Positions 37,119-50,179 of a stretch of DNA of 64,000 nt are shown one piece after another. A program made the position numbers and the translations under genes. The notes beneath the pieces are model-generated. The model did not search any database. It had not been told where the DNA came from and saw only the letters and a program-made list of their open reading frames with translations. Every line of letters starts with the position of its first letter. Within the stretch, counting starts at the first letter, position 1. The stretch lies in the NCBI GenBank assembly GCA_964036155.1, contig OZ038422.1, positions 65,991,201-66,055,200 on the forward strand. Direction: 5' to 3'. The stretch is from Diploscapter coronatus. Taxonomy: Eukaryota > Nematoda > Chromadorea > Rhabditida > Rhabditidae.

Positions 37119-40100
37119 ATGTCGGACAAGTCTAGCGGCGGATCTATGGATCAGACGAATTTGAACAAGGTAATTTTTGAAAATTAAAAAAATGAGGAAA
37201 TAGATTTCGCTCGACGAAAACTCGAAAATCTTGAGAAAATTACTAAAAGCCAAATACCTATGTGTAGAATATCGCCGTTTTTTGTTTTTTTTTTTGCAAA
37301 CCATTGATGTTTCTTTCTGAAAAAAATGCATTTTAGAAATTCAGATTTTTTTTGTGAATCTAAAACTAAAAATATATTCAGGAACTCCCCATGGAGCAGG
37401 ACTCCCGAGAAAGCCCTCCTCTAGGTGCTCTCGACCCCGGCCACATCACGAACATGGTCGTCGACCAGCAGTGTGCCTTGACTCCGCCCACTCCACACAA
37501 TTTCGTCCTTCCCCTACAACAGCCTGCTGTTTCTGAGGTATGAAAGATGATTTTTTTTGTAACTTTGAAGTCGAATGAATAGAATTGTAGTGCTTTAGTA
37601 ATAAGCTAATAAATAGGCATTACTCCTTTGGAAAGTTGTGTTGTAAAGCGGATAATTTTAGCAAGAAAAATTCCTATTCCAAATTTTAAAGTAAGATTCA
37701 GTTTATGGAGACAAAATCCTTTTTTACTCCTAAACCCATAATCAAGTGAAAAATTTCAGTGGCAACGCTACGGCGGTCCGATGCAAGCTCAACAAAGAGA
37801 CGGAAATAGTCGAAGTTCACAAGGTACGTTCATTAAAAAGAAACATTTTTATCCAATACATTCCATATCTCTTCTGCAGTCGACAGATCCATTTTAGTTT
37901 TCATCATCTCGAAACATTTTCTTCAAAGACTATCTCCAAAGCTATTTATCTTATAAAGTTCCCTATCTTATTCCCTATTAGGAAGTCTTCCTTTCTTCTT
38001 ACCAGTCAGATTCTTTCACTCTCAATCTTTTCCCTCTCTCCTGGTTCAGTCTTGATTTAATGGTCCCTCTCTCAATCGCGCAGGGTCAGAGACGCAGAGT
38101 GACAGAGAGGGAGCAGTAGAGTGGCACGCCTTTTGGCCTCTATCTATTGTCCATCTTTCTCTCTCTTCCCTTTCTTTCTCTCCCTTTAACCCTATTCTAT
38201 TTTCCTTCTGGCAGTAGTTCAACTTTTCGAATGTTTTGCTATTTTTAATTTTCATGGAAAATTTCGACCTGATCCTTGAAATTCTGAAAAAGTTTCTTTG
38301 AAATCTTCAATTTTTCGAAAATTTTTGTCAAAAAAGTTGACAAGAATTATAAAATTCTAAAAGTTAACTCAATATTTTCGAATGCTTTTTTAACTTCTGA
38401 TTCTTATGAAAAAATGAATTTTTTTCTCTTTGAATTTACTACGAAACTTTTATTTTTTGAAGAAATGACTAGTTTTTACGAATCTTTTCGAATTAGAACC
38501 GATTTCTGACAATTTTTGGATAGGAAATTTCGGCTTTTCATAAATTGGATATTTTCAGGACCAAACATGGACGAAGTCAAAATGGAACTAGCCTCTCCTC
38601 AGCAACAACACATGCAACAACAACAGCACATGCAAATGCAAGGTGAGGATTCATTTTCTTCGAATATCATGAAATCATGAGCTTTTTCAATTTGTTACTA
38701 TGACTTTTTCGAAATAGATTTGGATAGGGTTCAATGAAATGATCAAATTTCAAACATTATTAGGCTGTTGTTGTAGAGACTCGTAGTAAAATCAATCAAA
38801 CTTGAGTTGATATGTCTCAAGGAACGAATATTTTTTTCTTCTAAACTCCTCGGAGCGCAATTATTCCAGCATTAGCTTGACACAATTTACTAAAAGAATG
38901 AACCCTCCATCTTGGTTATGTATGATTCTGGAAAATGAGAAGTTTTATCGATTGAAACATTACAGATTTTATAATCATACGGCTAGGGAAAATAATGTTG
39001 CATAATTCCAGGGATTGAAAACCCGCACATGACGCCTCAACACCAGCAGCACTCATCGACGCCTAACAGCGGCCCCTCGCCGATGCAGCAGCAACAGCCC
39101 GGCTCCCACTACATGCCGACAGATCAGCAGGGCATGCAGCAGCAGAGCCAAGGACAGGGAGGACACCCTCATACTCCCGGAGGAGGATATATGCCTCAGA
39201 CACCGCATTCCGGTAGGCAATTTTTATTTATAAAAAAATGAAATTTTTGGAGGAATATTGGTCGTTGTGTATCGATGCTTTTGGAAATTGTATCATTTTT
39301 CCATTTCTAAAGTTATCTAAACTGTCGGAACTTGTGAAGAGTCTTTTCTTAGTACTAATACTTTCTCTAAAGCCTATACAAATGAATTTTCTTTACTGTG
39401 ATTTTTTGTTTAAATTTTCTTTTTCAGGAGGCATTCCCGCAAGCCCTTCATCAATGCACATGCCTCCTCAAATGCATCCTCAGCAGCAATATCAAGGTAT
39501 ATTTTCTATTTTTTGCCACAATTTTCGAAGATGTTTCACGAAAAATATCGAGTTTCATAAAACTCTGAATTGCTAACCCAAGCAGAATATGATTCATTTT
39601 TAAAAGAATAAGATTTAGGTCAGCAAGGTGAAATTCCCCCACAAATGTACGGCCGAAACATGATGATGGGCCCGAATGGTCAGCCCGTAAATGCTCCTCA
39701 GCCTGCAGTACCACCACCCCCAGGTATACGAATGAAATAATTGGACTCATAATTTTCAACTTGGTAGAAAATGTGATAGATTACTATATTTTAGAAATCT
39801 AAAACCAAACTATTATAGTTCAAATTCACTATGAAAGTTATTTCAGGCCACATGATGCACAACCAATACGGGCAATACCCCCAACAAACACCGCATCAGG
39901 GACAGTGGCAACAGGTTTTGTGTTGTTGTAAAACTATGCTTTTTAATTTGTATTTTCTTGATGAGATTGGCAATTTTGGAATTTGAAAAATGTACACAAG
40001 AAATGGGGTCAACTTGGAACAGTTTTTATCTTCTTATTTCAGGCACCCGCCGGCTCCTATCCTCGACCCAACCAACTAATACCTCAAGGCCCTCCAAACC

Positions 40101-43100
40101 AGCAGCAGAGAGTCATGATGCCCAGAGTCGGCTATCCGCCGGGTAGGATTGTGTTTATTTCATATGTTTAAAAATATAGACAAGTGCAACCCCCAATCTC
40201 ATCAAACAGATCGTTCATATCGGAGTTTGCAGATTTAATATTCTGCTAGAATTATTTTTTTTCCGCTTCGAGCAAATAGGCGTAGTAATTTTCGAAATTT
40301 GATTTGTTATCAAGCCTTTTCAAAGCAGCATTAGTGCAGACGATGCTTCAGGAATTTTCAAATTTGAACGAACAAATCAACTTCTATGGAAAATTTCCTA
40401 GGAGTTATCAAATATGTTGTGTTTTCGACAGATGATAATGTATGAAGTCTGAGAAAGGCCATAAATAATAGTCGAACACTTGCAGGCTCCTATCCGCCCG
40501 GAATGCAAATGAACGGTCAGCAGCAACAAATGCAGTACCCCGTGCCTCCGCAAGGCCAGCGTCCCGCGATGCCTTCCCAACAGTCGAGGACTCCTTCTTA
40601 TCAGCCGCCTCCCGGCCAGCAATATCCCTATCCAAATCAGGGACCCTATCCAGGACAGCCGTCCTACCCCCCACCTCACATGTATCAGCAGAGACCACCG
40701 GTTAGTTACGTTGAGAAAAATGGGAACAATGATGCTAGTTTCCTTTCGAAACTTCCATTTTAGTGGTGAAAATTAGCTAAAGAAAGGAAACTGCAGTATG
40801 TATTTTTCAACCATTTTTCATATTGATTGTTTTTTGTTAGCAAAATTAATTATTACACTACTATTTTTCGACCCTTGCTGATTTCTAGATGACTCCTCAA
40901 ATGCGCCAACAGTTCATGTCGCCTACTGGTCCGATGATGCCTGCCGGTCATCAACAAGGTAGAAGGGGTGTGAAATTTGGAATTTTTTGAAAAATGAAAT
41001 TTAAGCTTACCCACCCTCGACCCCTCAGACCCCACAAACTCCTCAGCCAATGCCCTATGCTGCTAATGGTAATATTTTATGCTAACTTTTTAAAATCATT
41101 TTTTCTCATGATCTTTACATATAAAGATGAAGAAAAACCCAAGTAAGCTGAAACCTATCTTTTCCTCAATTTTCTTACTTTGTGAATAAAGCTTGATCAT
41201 ATTATTTCTTACAATCTGTTTGAGAAGAGTACAAATTTTCTATTGAAGGTGCAGCCCGTTTCCAACCGGCTACCGCATCTCCACACTATGGTGGTGACAT
41301 GCGATCGCCGCCTCTACAATCGCCTTCCCAGAGACCTCTGCCTCCCGCAGCACAGTCCATGCCCTCTCTCGCTCCTCAACACATCCCATTCTGCACTTAC
41401 GATCCAAACGTGCTACAAGCAGGTTGGAGGACTCGTGTTCGAGAATATTCGGCGATTAAAATCGCCTCTAAATAGTGTCTTTAGTTTCTCATTTCTAAAT
41501 GCAGAGTCTTGAAACGTATCAAAAATTTGACTATGTTTGTGAGATTTATTCCAGTGAGAATCATCGAAGATCAGTCGCAACGAGTGTTTTTTTTTCCAAT
41601 TATATTAATTCTTTCTGAAAAAGCAGATTTTATTCTTCATAACACATTGTTGAAATGGAAATGAAAGTTCAAAAAATTCATATTTTTTTTCATTTTTAAA
41701 ACTTGAATTTTCAGTGGACAACAACCCCGACATGTGTCTGGTGGGGTGCGTGATTCACATCTTCGACCACGAGCGATTCGCCACGGACAAATTGGACCTG
41801 TCCCTCATCAGCATGGCTGTCCGTCTCCATGGTGGAGATGTGGAGATCGGACAAAAAACATGCACTGCTGGTATAATTGTTTTTTTTTTTCGAAATTGTT
41901 TACCCTTAGATTTTTTATCCTAAAATTACAAGGCATTGAAACTATTTTATGAAGAAGAGAATAGTTTTTGGATAGGAAGGCTTGTCTTTTATTGCTACTC
42001 CAAAGTTTTCATTGTCAATATGCCATCTTATTTCCAAGCTTTTTTTTTTTTGTATTTTTTGCGTTGAAAATATTAGGAACAAATGGTCTTCATATTCATT
42101 TTCTTAAAATTATCTTTCAGCTCGAATGACTTCTAACGTGATTATGATTTCAGAAAGAATGTCGCTTGTTACTCACGCGATCGTTGGGAACATGAACATG
42201 CAGCTACAACACGTGGATTCGGTCAGTTATTTCTGATAATCTCATTTTGATGAAACGAGTGAGGCATAACGAAATCATGGACTGGAGGAAGTTCATAAGA
42301 AAATGAAAACATTTTTTTCACTCAATATTCCAATTTGATTCTATTATGCAATTATTTTCGTACTATTATTAACGCTTTAAAAATTATTTTCATTTTATAG
42401 TCTGTTGAAACATAATCGAATAGTCTATTTAAAAATTTGATTTTTGGTTGGAGTACTTTTATATCATTACATTTCATCCTTTAATTTTTGATAGAAGCAT
42501 TTTTCATATCATTACTTTTCAGAAAGAATGTTCGCGTTTCCTTATTTATTGGAACCTACAAACGTTCAATTTCAACATTTGTTTAGATGTACAAGAGCCG
42601 CAAGCGACTGGTGACTTTGCACTGGTTGAGCGACTGTTTGGCAAAGCGGAAAATGGAAGTCCCCTACAAAGCATCCCATCTGCCTGTCACCATGTACGGA
42701 CTCATGGTCGGAATGGTGCAGAGCGTTAAGGTAGGGTAATTTAGCCATTCAATTGAATTCTCGCTAAAATTGTAATTTACGAACGATGTTATTCTATGAA
42801 TTCTTTTCAAAACTTATGCGTCAAATAAAAAGCATTATTTGTTCAAAATATGTTATTTTTATCAGTTTTTTCTTTCCAAAATAGATGAACTTTCAATCAT
42901 CTAAATTTTCATTTCTTATTTTTCATTTTTTATTGAAAATTTTTAAAGCAATATTTCCTAATTCAGACTGTTTCGTTGAGCGGTTTCGATGAAATTGAGC
43001 GTCGGACGATTCAGCTAATGATCGAAGCGATCGGGGCCAGAATCACCGCTTTCCTTTCTCCGGAAACTTCACTCGTCATCGCCAAATCGGCTAGGTAAAT

Positions 43101-46100
43101 ATGCTTCATAGCTATTCTAAACTATTTTCTTCATTGATAATCACATAATCTCTACTTTTTTGGTGAAAGAATTGATCATTTTTAGCGATATTCAGTCATT
43201 TTTCTCTTAAAACTGATGGTATTAATCTCCATTAGAATGAGCCGCGCGACCACAATGATTCTCGAATTTTTGCATATTATCTTCTTGTGGTTGCACCTCG
43301 CTCTGAGGATTAATACCATTTCTGATAAATTTTGAAAAATGCTCATTTTTCAGTGAAAAGACCCAGAAAGCGCGAGAATGGAATGTCCCCGTAGTGAACT
43401 ACAAATGGCTCATCGACCATTACTCGATCACAACTCACCCAGGACCTAGGGATTTCGACAACGAGAAATACCAGGTCCTGAAATTTTAAATTTTTTCACA
43501 AAATGAATAAATTTGCAGGTTGGATACTCGCGATGCCCCGACGTGATTTCTACGCCTGAAAAACTCGAAATGGAATGTGAGCATTTCAGGCACTTGTTGA
43601 GTAAGTTTTTTTTTTATAGAGTTTTTCAAACTTTTTCTTCGTAAGCTTCCATAATTACATAAAAGATGACGATTCTAGCAATTTATGATAACTCGGCGTA
43701 GATATTTTTCTTTATTTAAAAATTGACCAAACTACCTTTTTTATCATTTCAAAGCATTTTTAAATTAAAATTTGTCCATATGTTTCAAAATGTCTGTAAA
43801 TTTGCCAATAGAAAGAAACTTCGATTATTTCGGTATCTTGTAGGAATCTTTACGAAAATAGTCTAATTTTGGCTTTTCTTTCAGTTTCGTGGCGTCAGCA
43901 AATTCTCGTGAGCCAGGACGTGTGGAATCGGTCGATGGATCAGCGAAATCGGTACATTCAATTCGACGAGGCCTATTTCCCGTCTAGGTAAAATATTTTA
44001 TAACTATTTAAACATGTCTAAATACTGCCATATTTGAATTAGAATTGCTTTTTAGTCAGCATTTTGTTAAAGTTCCATTCTCCTTTTGAAATAAAAAAAA
44101 TGGATGGATAATCGAATAGGAAAAAAAGCTTCATTATTTGTCTATACATATATGATAGGGTTTCTAAACGAGTGTTGAAACGTAGAAAAAGAAAACAGCT
44201 TAAGATAATTTTAATTTTCAGAAGGCTGAGAACCCAATCAGTCGCTCCTACAGAAGAAATGATCGAGGAAATGCGGCGAAAACGAGAAGAAGATGGGGAG
44301 CAGGACAAGGTGCAAGTGGCTGTCGCTTTCGGTATTTTCGAGGATCAGGTGGGGGAATTAAAAAATAATGATTTTTCTAGGAAATAATGTTTTTTTCATA
44401 ATTAAACGAAAATTTATTTGAATACTAAAAACTAAATCTCTAGATTTACTTCTAATTTTCTTGAAATATACTAAAATTTGCTTTCCATTTCAAGTACAAA
44501 TATCAACAAAAAAAAGAATGGCCAAGAGCAACAAAGTCACGAATTCTAATTTCATTTATCCCGTGAAACATACAATATCTATCAAAAATGTCAATTTCAG
44601 GTAAAATCGATGATGACGTTGAAAGTTCGTTACCTGGGCGGCGTGGTTGTGGACGACATTTCGGCGTGCACGCATTTGGTGCTGCTGAACGGGAGGTAAT
44701 GTGCAAATCCCGCAACCTCGCCACTTTATGAGATAGTATGTGAAAGTGAGAGAACCTTTCCCCCTTACATTTCCCTATCCTCTCCTAACTCGACATACCA
44801 TTTCACTAAGTTGCGAGGTTGCGAGGTTTCCAAATAACTGAATGGCAGGCGATCGATCGAGTTGCTGAAGGGAATCGTAATGGGCAAGAACATCGTCTCT
44901 GCTGACTGGGTCGTCCATTCCTACGAGTGCAAACATTGGATGGGTAGGCGAATTTTGAATCTTTTAATTTTTTAAACAACCTTCACAAATTTTAATCTTG
45001 ATCTTTTTCTCGAAGATCAGTGCCTGTATTCATAAACGCATCCGGAGTCTCCAAATACACTTATGTATACGAGCATTTCTATACCTTCAAAATTCGTATT
45101 CTTTATTCGAGTTTTGATGAATTTCTTTTGTTTTCGAACTTATTGATTTTCTAGATATATTTCATGAAATAGTGAAGTTCTAAACTGAATGTACTATCTT
45201 TAGTGAATCTGCCACACCTTCAAATTGACAAGAAAAACGAATAGCAAGTCCTCATTTCACTATTTTCAGACACTTTGGACTATATGATGCGCGACGACGA
45301 AATGGAAAAGATTCTCGGCTACAGCTGCAAGCGGAGCATTTTGAAGGCCAAACATCAGTCCGTTTTCGAAGTACGTCAATTTTCCTTATTTTTTTTCTTT
45401 TATTGCAAAGTTTAGGACGTCACATTTTACGTGACTCCCTCGGTGGTCCCTAGCATTTCGGTGCTACACGAATTGATTAGACTGGGTGGCGGTCGAGTGC
45501 AGGAGAAACGGCCCACTCCACAGCAAATTCGTAGGGCTTTTAAAAATAGATTGAATTTTTTCTAGTGAAAAGATGTTTTTAAAGGAGTTATGGTATATTT
45601 CTTTTTAAAAAGATACATATTTTAATTGCTAATTATGATTCGAAAAATCAGGTCTCCTGTATTTATATACGGCTTACATGCACATACAGCTCTTTTTCTT
45701 ATTTCTCAGCTTTTCCTACATTCCTTACCCTCTGTTCGCTTGTAAACAGCAGTATGTAAATACAGGAAGCCGAAAAGTTTCAATTTGTTTCAAATGCATT
45801 CTTCCTAAAATGAAAAATTTTAGTGGAATACACAGAAATGGATAAGCCCCTGATAGTTGTCAGTTCTGAAGCCGACTTCAAGCTAGTCTCATATTTGGTC
45901 GAGGCTAATTTCGGTATGTTTTAAAATTCATAAATTTTCATCCAAAACGCAGCCTGCAAATGTGAATAATGTTATGCAGATTTTCAGTCTAATTGAGAAA
46001 ATTTGGTTCAATTTAAGTTGAATCTTATTCCAAATATCTGCAAAACTCAAAGAATTATAGTAAGAAATATTGAATTCGAAAAATTTAGCAATCTATCAAA

Positions 46101-46243
46101 CTGACTTGGTATTAATGGCTATTCTAAGGCAGCAACTAGAAACCCTGCCTAATTACCGTATTCAATTTGCATCGAAACAACAAAATAGTCTCCCTATGCT
46201 CCGGGCCCCGCCCCCAGGTTCTCGACCTTTGAGGGTCACATAA
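37119..46243 (+). CDS. pis-1: PTIP/PIS-1 homologue: Gln/Pro-rich N-terminus and four BRCT domains
   Basis: More than 20 exons. The N-terminal part (37119 to about 41418) is Gln/Pro/Met-rich, for example QQQHMQQQQHMQMQ and PSYQPPPGQQYPYP. BRCT domains follow: one from NPDMCLVGCVIHIFDHERF (41715 on) with VTLHWLSDCL; a second from TVSLSGFDEIERR with VVNYKWLIDHY; a third, AFGIFEDQVKSMMTLKVRYL..NIVSADWVVHSY; and a fourth, DVTFYVTPSVVPSISVLHEL..IRLGGGRVQ. Collinearity with BRCT3-6 of vertebrate PTIP is clear (MMRDDEMEKILGYS matches its linker). The final exon is placed at 46089-46243 because it continues in phase as AIYQTDLVLMAILRQQLE, matching the end of PTIP BRCT6. PTIP works with H3K4 methyltransferase/UTX complexes and in DNA-damage signalling. 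The vertebrate N-terminal BRCT1-2 pair is absent. Confidence 0.9.
43216..43319. repeat. Foldback element in a pis-1 intron
   Basis: Inverted termini TGGTATTAATC at both ends, with further pairing inside (GCGACCACAA against TTGTGGTTGCAC). It lies within the intron 43095-43353. No clear target duplication. Probably a degenerate MITE of a different family from the one at 44695. Confidence 0.55.
44695..44839. mobile_element. hAT-like MITE that constitutes a whole pis-1 intron
   Basis: 145 bp with long imperfect terminal inverted repeats (left GGTAATGTGCAAATCCCGC; right end reversed AGTTATTTGGAAACCTCGC, both followed by AACCTCGC). Homology to the element at 58399-58539 fixes the ends. The flanking 8-mers are then GAACGGGA (44687-44694) and GAATGGCA (44840-44847), an imperfect target duplication. 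Element plus one duplication is 153 nt, exactly the intron 44696-44848. Its second and third bases supply the GT donor; the duplication supplies the A of the acceptor AG. Confidence 0.75.
45653..45770. mobile_element. Short inverted-repeat element (MITE-like) in a pis-1 intron
   Basis: Ends are inverted copies: GTCTCCTGTATTTATATACG against the reverse of GTATGTAAATACAGGAAGC. The intervening sequence is about 70 bp. It lies in the intron 45531-45833. Possible diverged 8-mers flank it (GAAAAATC / GAAAAGTT), but the offset is uncertain. Confidence 0.55.
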
Positions 46244-47254
46244 TTTCGTCGTCTTGCTTCGATTGTTTAAACAAGTATTTTCTAAAATTAAAATCAATAT
46301 TTAATTTTCTCCAAATCTTCTACTGATATCTATAAGATTCAGCATGGATTTTTCTTCCTAAAATGCAAAATAGCGTTTTCTCTGACATGGATTGTGCCAT
46401 AGTTCTACCTCATTCTGTTGGAGATGTTTTTTTTTATCATTGACCTATCAAAATTTTATCATTTCCTATCGTCCTGCTAGGATTTCAAATTGGTACTATG
46501 ATCTCGTTCGTTTATTTTTGAACATTGCAAGCTTGTATAATTTTATTTGCTAAATTTATGTGAAATTAAGATTTAAAGTTATTATAAAAAGATATTTTAC
46601 AATGATAGTGAATTTAGGTGATAACAGTCGGAAGGCATATATTTTTAATCCAATAATTCAGAGAAAATAATTATTATCAATCAAAGAAATCAAAAATATT
46701 GATCGTCGTAATACTTGCAAAAATTCTTAATTTGAATGAGCAAGAATTCATTTAAAGACAAAATAGTGAAAATAATAATTTCCTCCAAGGTGCTACAGAA
46801 GTGTATCATTATCAGGCCTAGAGATAGAGGACGCAAGTGATATTCCCGATGTGAAAGCAGAGTTATAAAAGTTTTTCTCAAAATCTGATGGGCTAATCCT
46901 CGGAAGTTTTCCAACATATACCCGATATGAACTCGGCAATTCATATTTGTCGTGCGTTATTCTAGTAAATATCGTGATGACATGACCTACTTTTCCCACT
47001 ATTTCTTCTTATCTTCACCCTTACCTTACTATCTATAGTTCACGTCATCATGATACACAAGTTTGTCTTTTTGAAGACGGTGATTTTATACCGAATTGAA
47101 ACATACAATTTTCTTTTGGAAAATTCTAAATTTAATTTGTAAAACATAAGAAAACTCCAACATGATTTTGTAATTATTTATTGACCTGAGAAGTAAAATT
47201 ATTAGAAGTTTATCTTTATTTACAACATTAACCATCATAAACAAAATGTCAGAG
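46244..47254. other. Convergent intergenic region pis-1 / F-box gene
   Basis: 1.0 kb between two stop codons. It is AT-rich. Minus-strand open frames at 46690-46999 show no family features. Nothing else was recognised. Confidence 0.45.
47215..47220 (-). terminator. Candidate polyadenylation signal AATAAA
   Basis: A minus-strand AATAAA lies 35 nt after the stop codon of the F-box gene ending at 47255. Confidence 0.5.
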
Positions 47255-49764
47255 TCACTCGTCTTCTCCTTCACTAGACGATATTTCACCATAATCGTCA
47301 AATTCGTCTTCTTCCGAATCAGTTGTGTCACTCGCATCTCCATCGTCATCGTCGTCACTTAGTCCGTCATCGGATGATGAACTGCTCAAGTCTTCAGAGT
47401 CGGAATCCGAATCTAGCGGAGGCACGCTGAAAATTTATTTTGTTCACATGTATGCAAATTTACGAAGAAAAAATTTTTGGTTTTTAAAACATCTCAGACG
47501 ATATTCTAATTTCAGTCTCGAAACTATCATGCAATTGAAAAGGGAATAATGTTCACCATCTACAACTTCCATTCGAAATGCTGCTCGCTCCATCAGAGTC
47601 AATTCTTCGTGTAGTGCTCGAAGTCAATTGAATCACTCGATGGCAGTTGTTTTGCGAGAATTCCTGAAATGATCAGTAAATTAGCTTATCTTTGATAAAT
47701 TTTACCTCATAGACAGTGATGTGAATCACTTTGTCACCGCTTGTGATCTTCAACGGATAGGACAGAAGTTGACAAGTATTGTTCTTGTGAAGTAACTGAA
47801 ATTAGAATTATGATTTCTGAAATAAACTTTAGGACTTGTTCATTACTTCTTTCGAAGAAAAATTGAGTACTCTTCTTATGTTTTTATATGGTTAAGAAAA
47901 GATATTTTAGGAGTGATAAATGTTGATCGATACGGATCTTGTCTATTATTTCAATTCAGTTGCAAAATTTTCAAACGATAGTTATTTCCCCGAGTTTATG
48001 AAAAATAATCTGATTACTTTGACATCGTCCTCATTGACTTCAAGTTTCTGATGCAGCAAATGCCCATTGCACTTGTCGCATTTCCTCTTCTTGCTGGGCG
48101 GTTCATATTCTCCTCCGGTTTTGTTGCAGTTCAGATGGAAGATCCAGTTGGTCATCCTTTCTAGAGCCACCATTTCCAAACTGTTCACTTCCCAGTTTTT
48201 CGAGGTTAGGTACTGAAAAGTTAGTTTGTGAGTAGTTTTCTGCTTAGACAACTGAATAAATAGAAAAGATTTTGCTTCAAACGATAGAAAGTCTTCTTTC
48301 TTCACGTTGCTCAATCAAATTATCCAATTGAAGAAGAATTATTGGTCTCGGAAAGGAAATAACTCCTAAATTTACCTTCAGAAATCGATCCATTTCTGCA
48401 ACTGCGATGAACGACCTGTCGAAAATTCCGGTGCTTTGTCCTAAGACCATCTTTGCCGGAAAATGGACGAAGATTTTCAGGAGGCTGTCGTAGTCGCTCG
48501 TTATCGGGCCGTCAACCACCAGTTTGTCGCACTAAATGTTCAAAATTTCGAATGAGCTGGAAAATTTGAAACTACATCGAGAATGTGAGGATAGGAATTC
48601 CAAAGTTTGGCAAGAGACATGTTGTTCATGATATCGTCCTCGTCTTCCAGTTCTGAGTACAGGTTTATGTAGATGTTGCGAGGCTTCAGTTCCTGAAAAG
48701 TAGTTGAATAATTGAACAATAAAGGAGTTGCTATCAAAATAGATTTTCTTAAGAAATCAATGAAAAAGACCCCTAACAGATTTTCATACATTCAAAATCT
48801 AATTTTATTAATCTCTGGTATAAGAGCAAATTATTCATACCATACCTTGACATATTCATGAACGATGTTATAACTCGAAGATTCCATGGAGAGTTTCTTG
48901 ACAGTGGTATTTGTTTGCGTGAATGCCTTCAATAGCCCTGCATGAGTTTGGTCGAAATCTTGACAGCCCTAAGTTAGTTTTATTTTGAGTCGACCTTCTA
49001 TTTCAGAATGTTTGATAAATTTAGTTTTGATTTCGATTCCGATTTTTGAAATAATTCTAAAATGATTTAGAAATTTCAGTTATAGTTTGTTTCTAATTAT
49101 GGTTTATGATTCGCTTACGATGATATTGAGGCTCTGAATCTGTTCGCCCAAGAGTTTTGGATCTGGTGTTTTCAACTCGCAGTATCTTCCTTGAGTGTAT
49201 CCCACTGAATAGAAGATTTTCTTGCAGGCATCCTGAAAATCCCATTTCATGTTGGTTTATCTTGACTCCTTTAACTTACATATTCAAGTTCTATCTGTGG
49301 ATCTGCGAGGACGCATTTCGAAAGATTTTCCGAGGAAAATCTCCAGGTTTGCAGAATCTGAGAGAGTAGTCCGGGATACGCTACTAGAAGATTTAGTCTG
49401 CACGAATTGTGTTGAAGCTGAATTAGTTCGAATGTTCATTTGTCAATTACGATAAGAGAATCTTATTTTATTCGAACTTTGGCAATTTGGATCATCTAAT
49501 TTCGAATTTCCTATCTAGTTTTGCCTTGTTAATGTCGGCAAAAGTTTATTGGCTCTCAAATTTTACCTTCGAGATGATTTCGATCTGCATTTCCGTGGGT
49601 AGCATTTTCCAGTACGAATCCGATATCGACGAAGACAGAGATTTTTCATTCTTCTTCCGTAAAACGGCTTTTCTGTTGGACTGAAATAGGTAATTTGCAC
49701 TGTTTCATTAAATTTATCAGTTTACCTGTCTGGAAGTTGACGGACCCGTTGAATTAGACATCAT
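47255..49764 (-). CDS. F-box protein, downstream member of a tandem pair
   Basis: Eleven exons (49726-49764, 49567-49680, 49280-49417, 49119-49232, 48846-48968, 48576-48692, 48376-48531, 48018-48212, 47706-47795, 47557-47663, 47255-47426) give 454 residues. Residues 30-70 read YWKMLPTEMQIEIISKLQHN then SCRLNLLVAYPGL, an F-box, so it is probably a substrate receptor for SCF ubiquitin ligases via SKP1. The rest is a nematode-type substrate region with regular Leu-rich segments. A Lys/Arg-Cys cluster (PPSKKRKCDKCNGHLLHQ) follows, then an extremely acidic tail (SDSDSEDLSSSSSDDG, SDDDDDGDASDTTDSEEDE). Exon 3 must start at CTTCAA (acceptor taattcag); the nearer gtgcag breaks the F-box frame. It is paralogous to the next gene with the same exon plan. 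Substrate unknown. Confidence 0.82.
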
Positions 49765-50179
49765 TTGGAATGATTTAGATCGCGGAATTTATCTATCAAC
49801 AGTAAGAATAACGAGAAACCACTGATTTGGACAGAGATTATTTGAAATGAAAGTTGTCGATCACTGCTAAAACACTAGCGTTGACGAAATTATGTTTGAG
49901 AATTTACAACTTGCAGAACAAGTGTAAGTGAAGTAGTAAAATTATCGATCGCGAAAATCTTGCAAAAAAATCAATGCATGACAAATGAAAGATAAAACAA
50001 AAGGCATGAAAATTTGCACAATTTTTCAAAGGTATTTTCCATTTGAAATGTTTATTATTATCATTGGCAAAAATGATGAAAATTACAAAATGTCAAAATA
50101 GTCAGATCGAAACATTCCGCTCTTTATTATTAAAGCACTGGAATAATTAGAAATAATTTGAGGGAAGCGCTACTTCATC
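49765..50179. other. Spacer between tandem F-box genes
   Basis: 415 bases hold the 3' UTR of the upstream F-box gene and the promoter, or trans-splice region, of the downstream one. No other signal was seen. Confidence 0.5.
50123..50128 (-). terminator. Candidate polyadenylation signal AATAAA
   Basis: A minus-strand AATAAA lies 52 nt after the stop codon of the F-box gene ending at 50180. Confidence 0.5.

Noticed and set aside
38060..38220. Pyrimidine/purine-rich stretch with CCCTCTCT/AGAGAGGG pairing in a pis-1 intron
   Set aside because: Short, compositionally biased pairing without element-like ends; could be an internal promoter, but unsupported.
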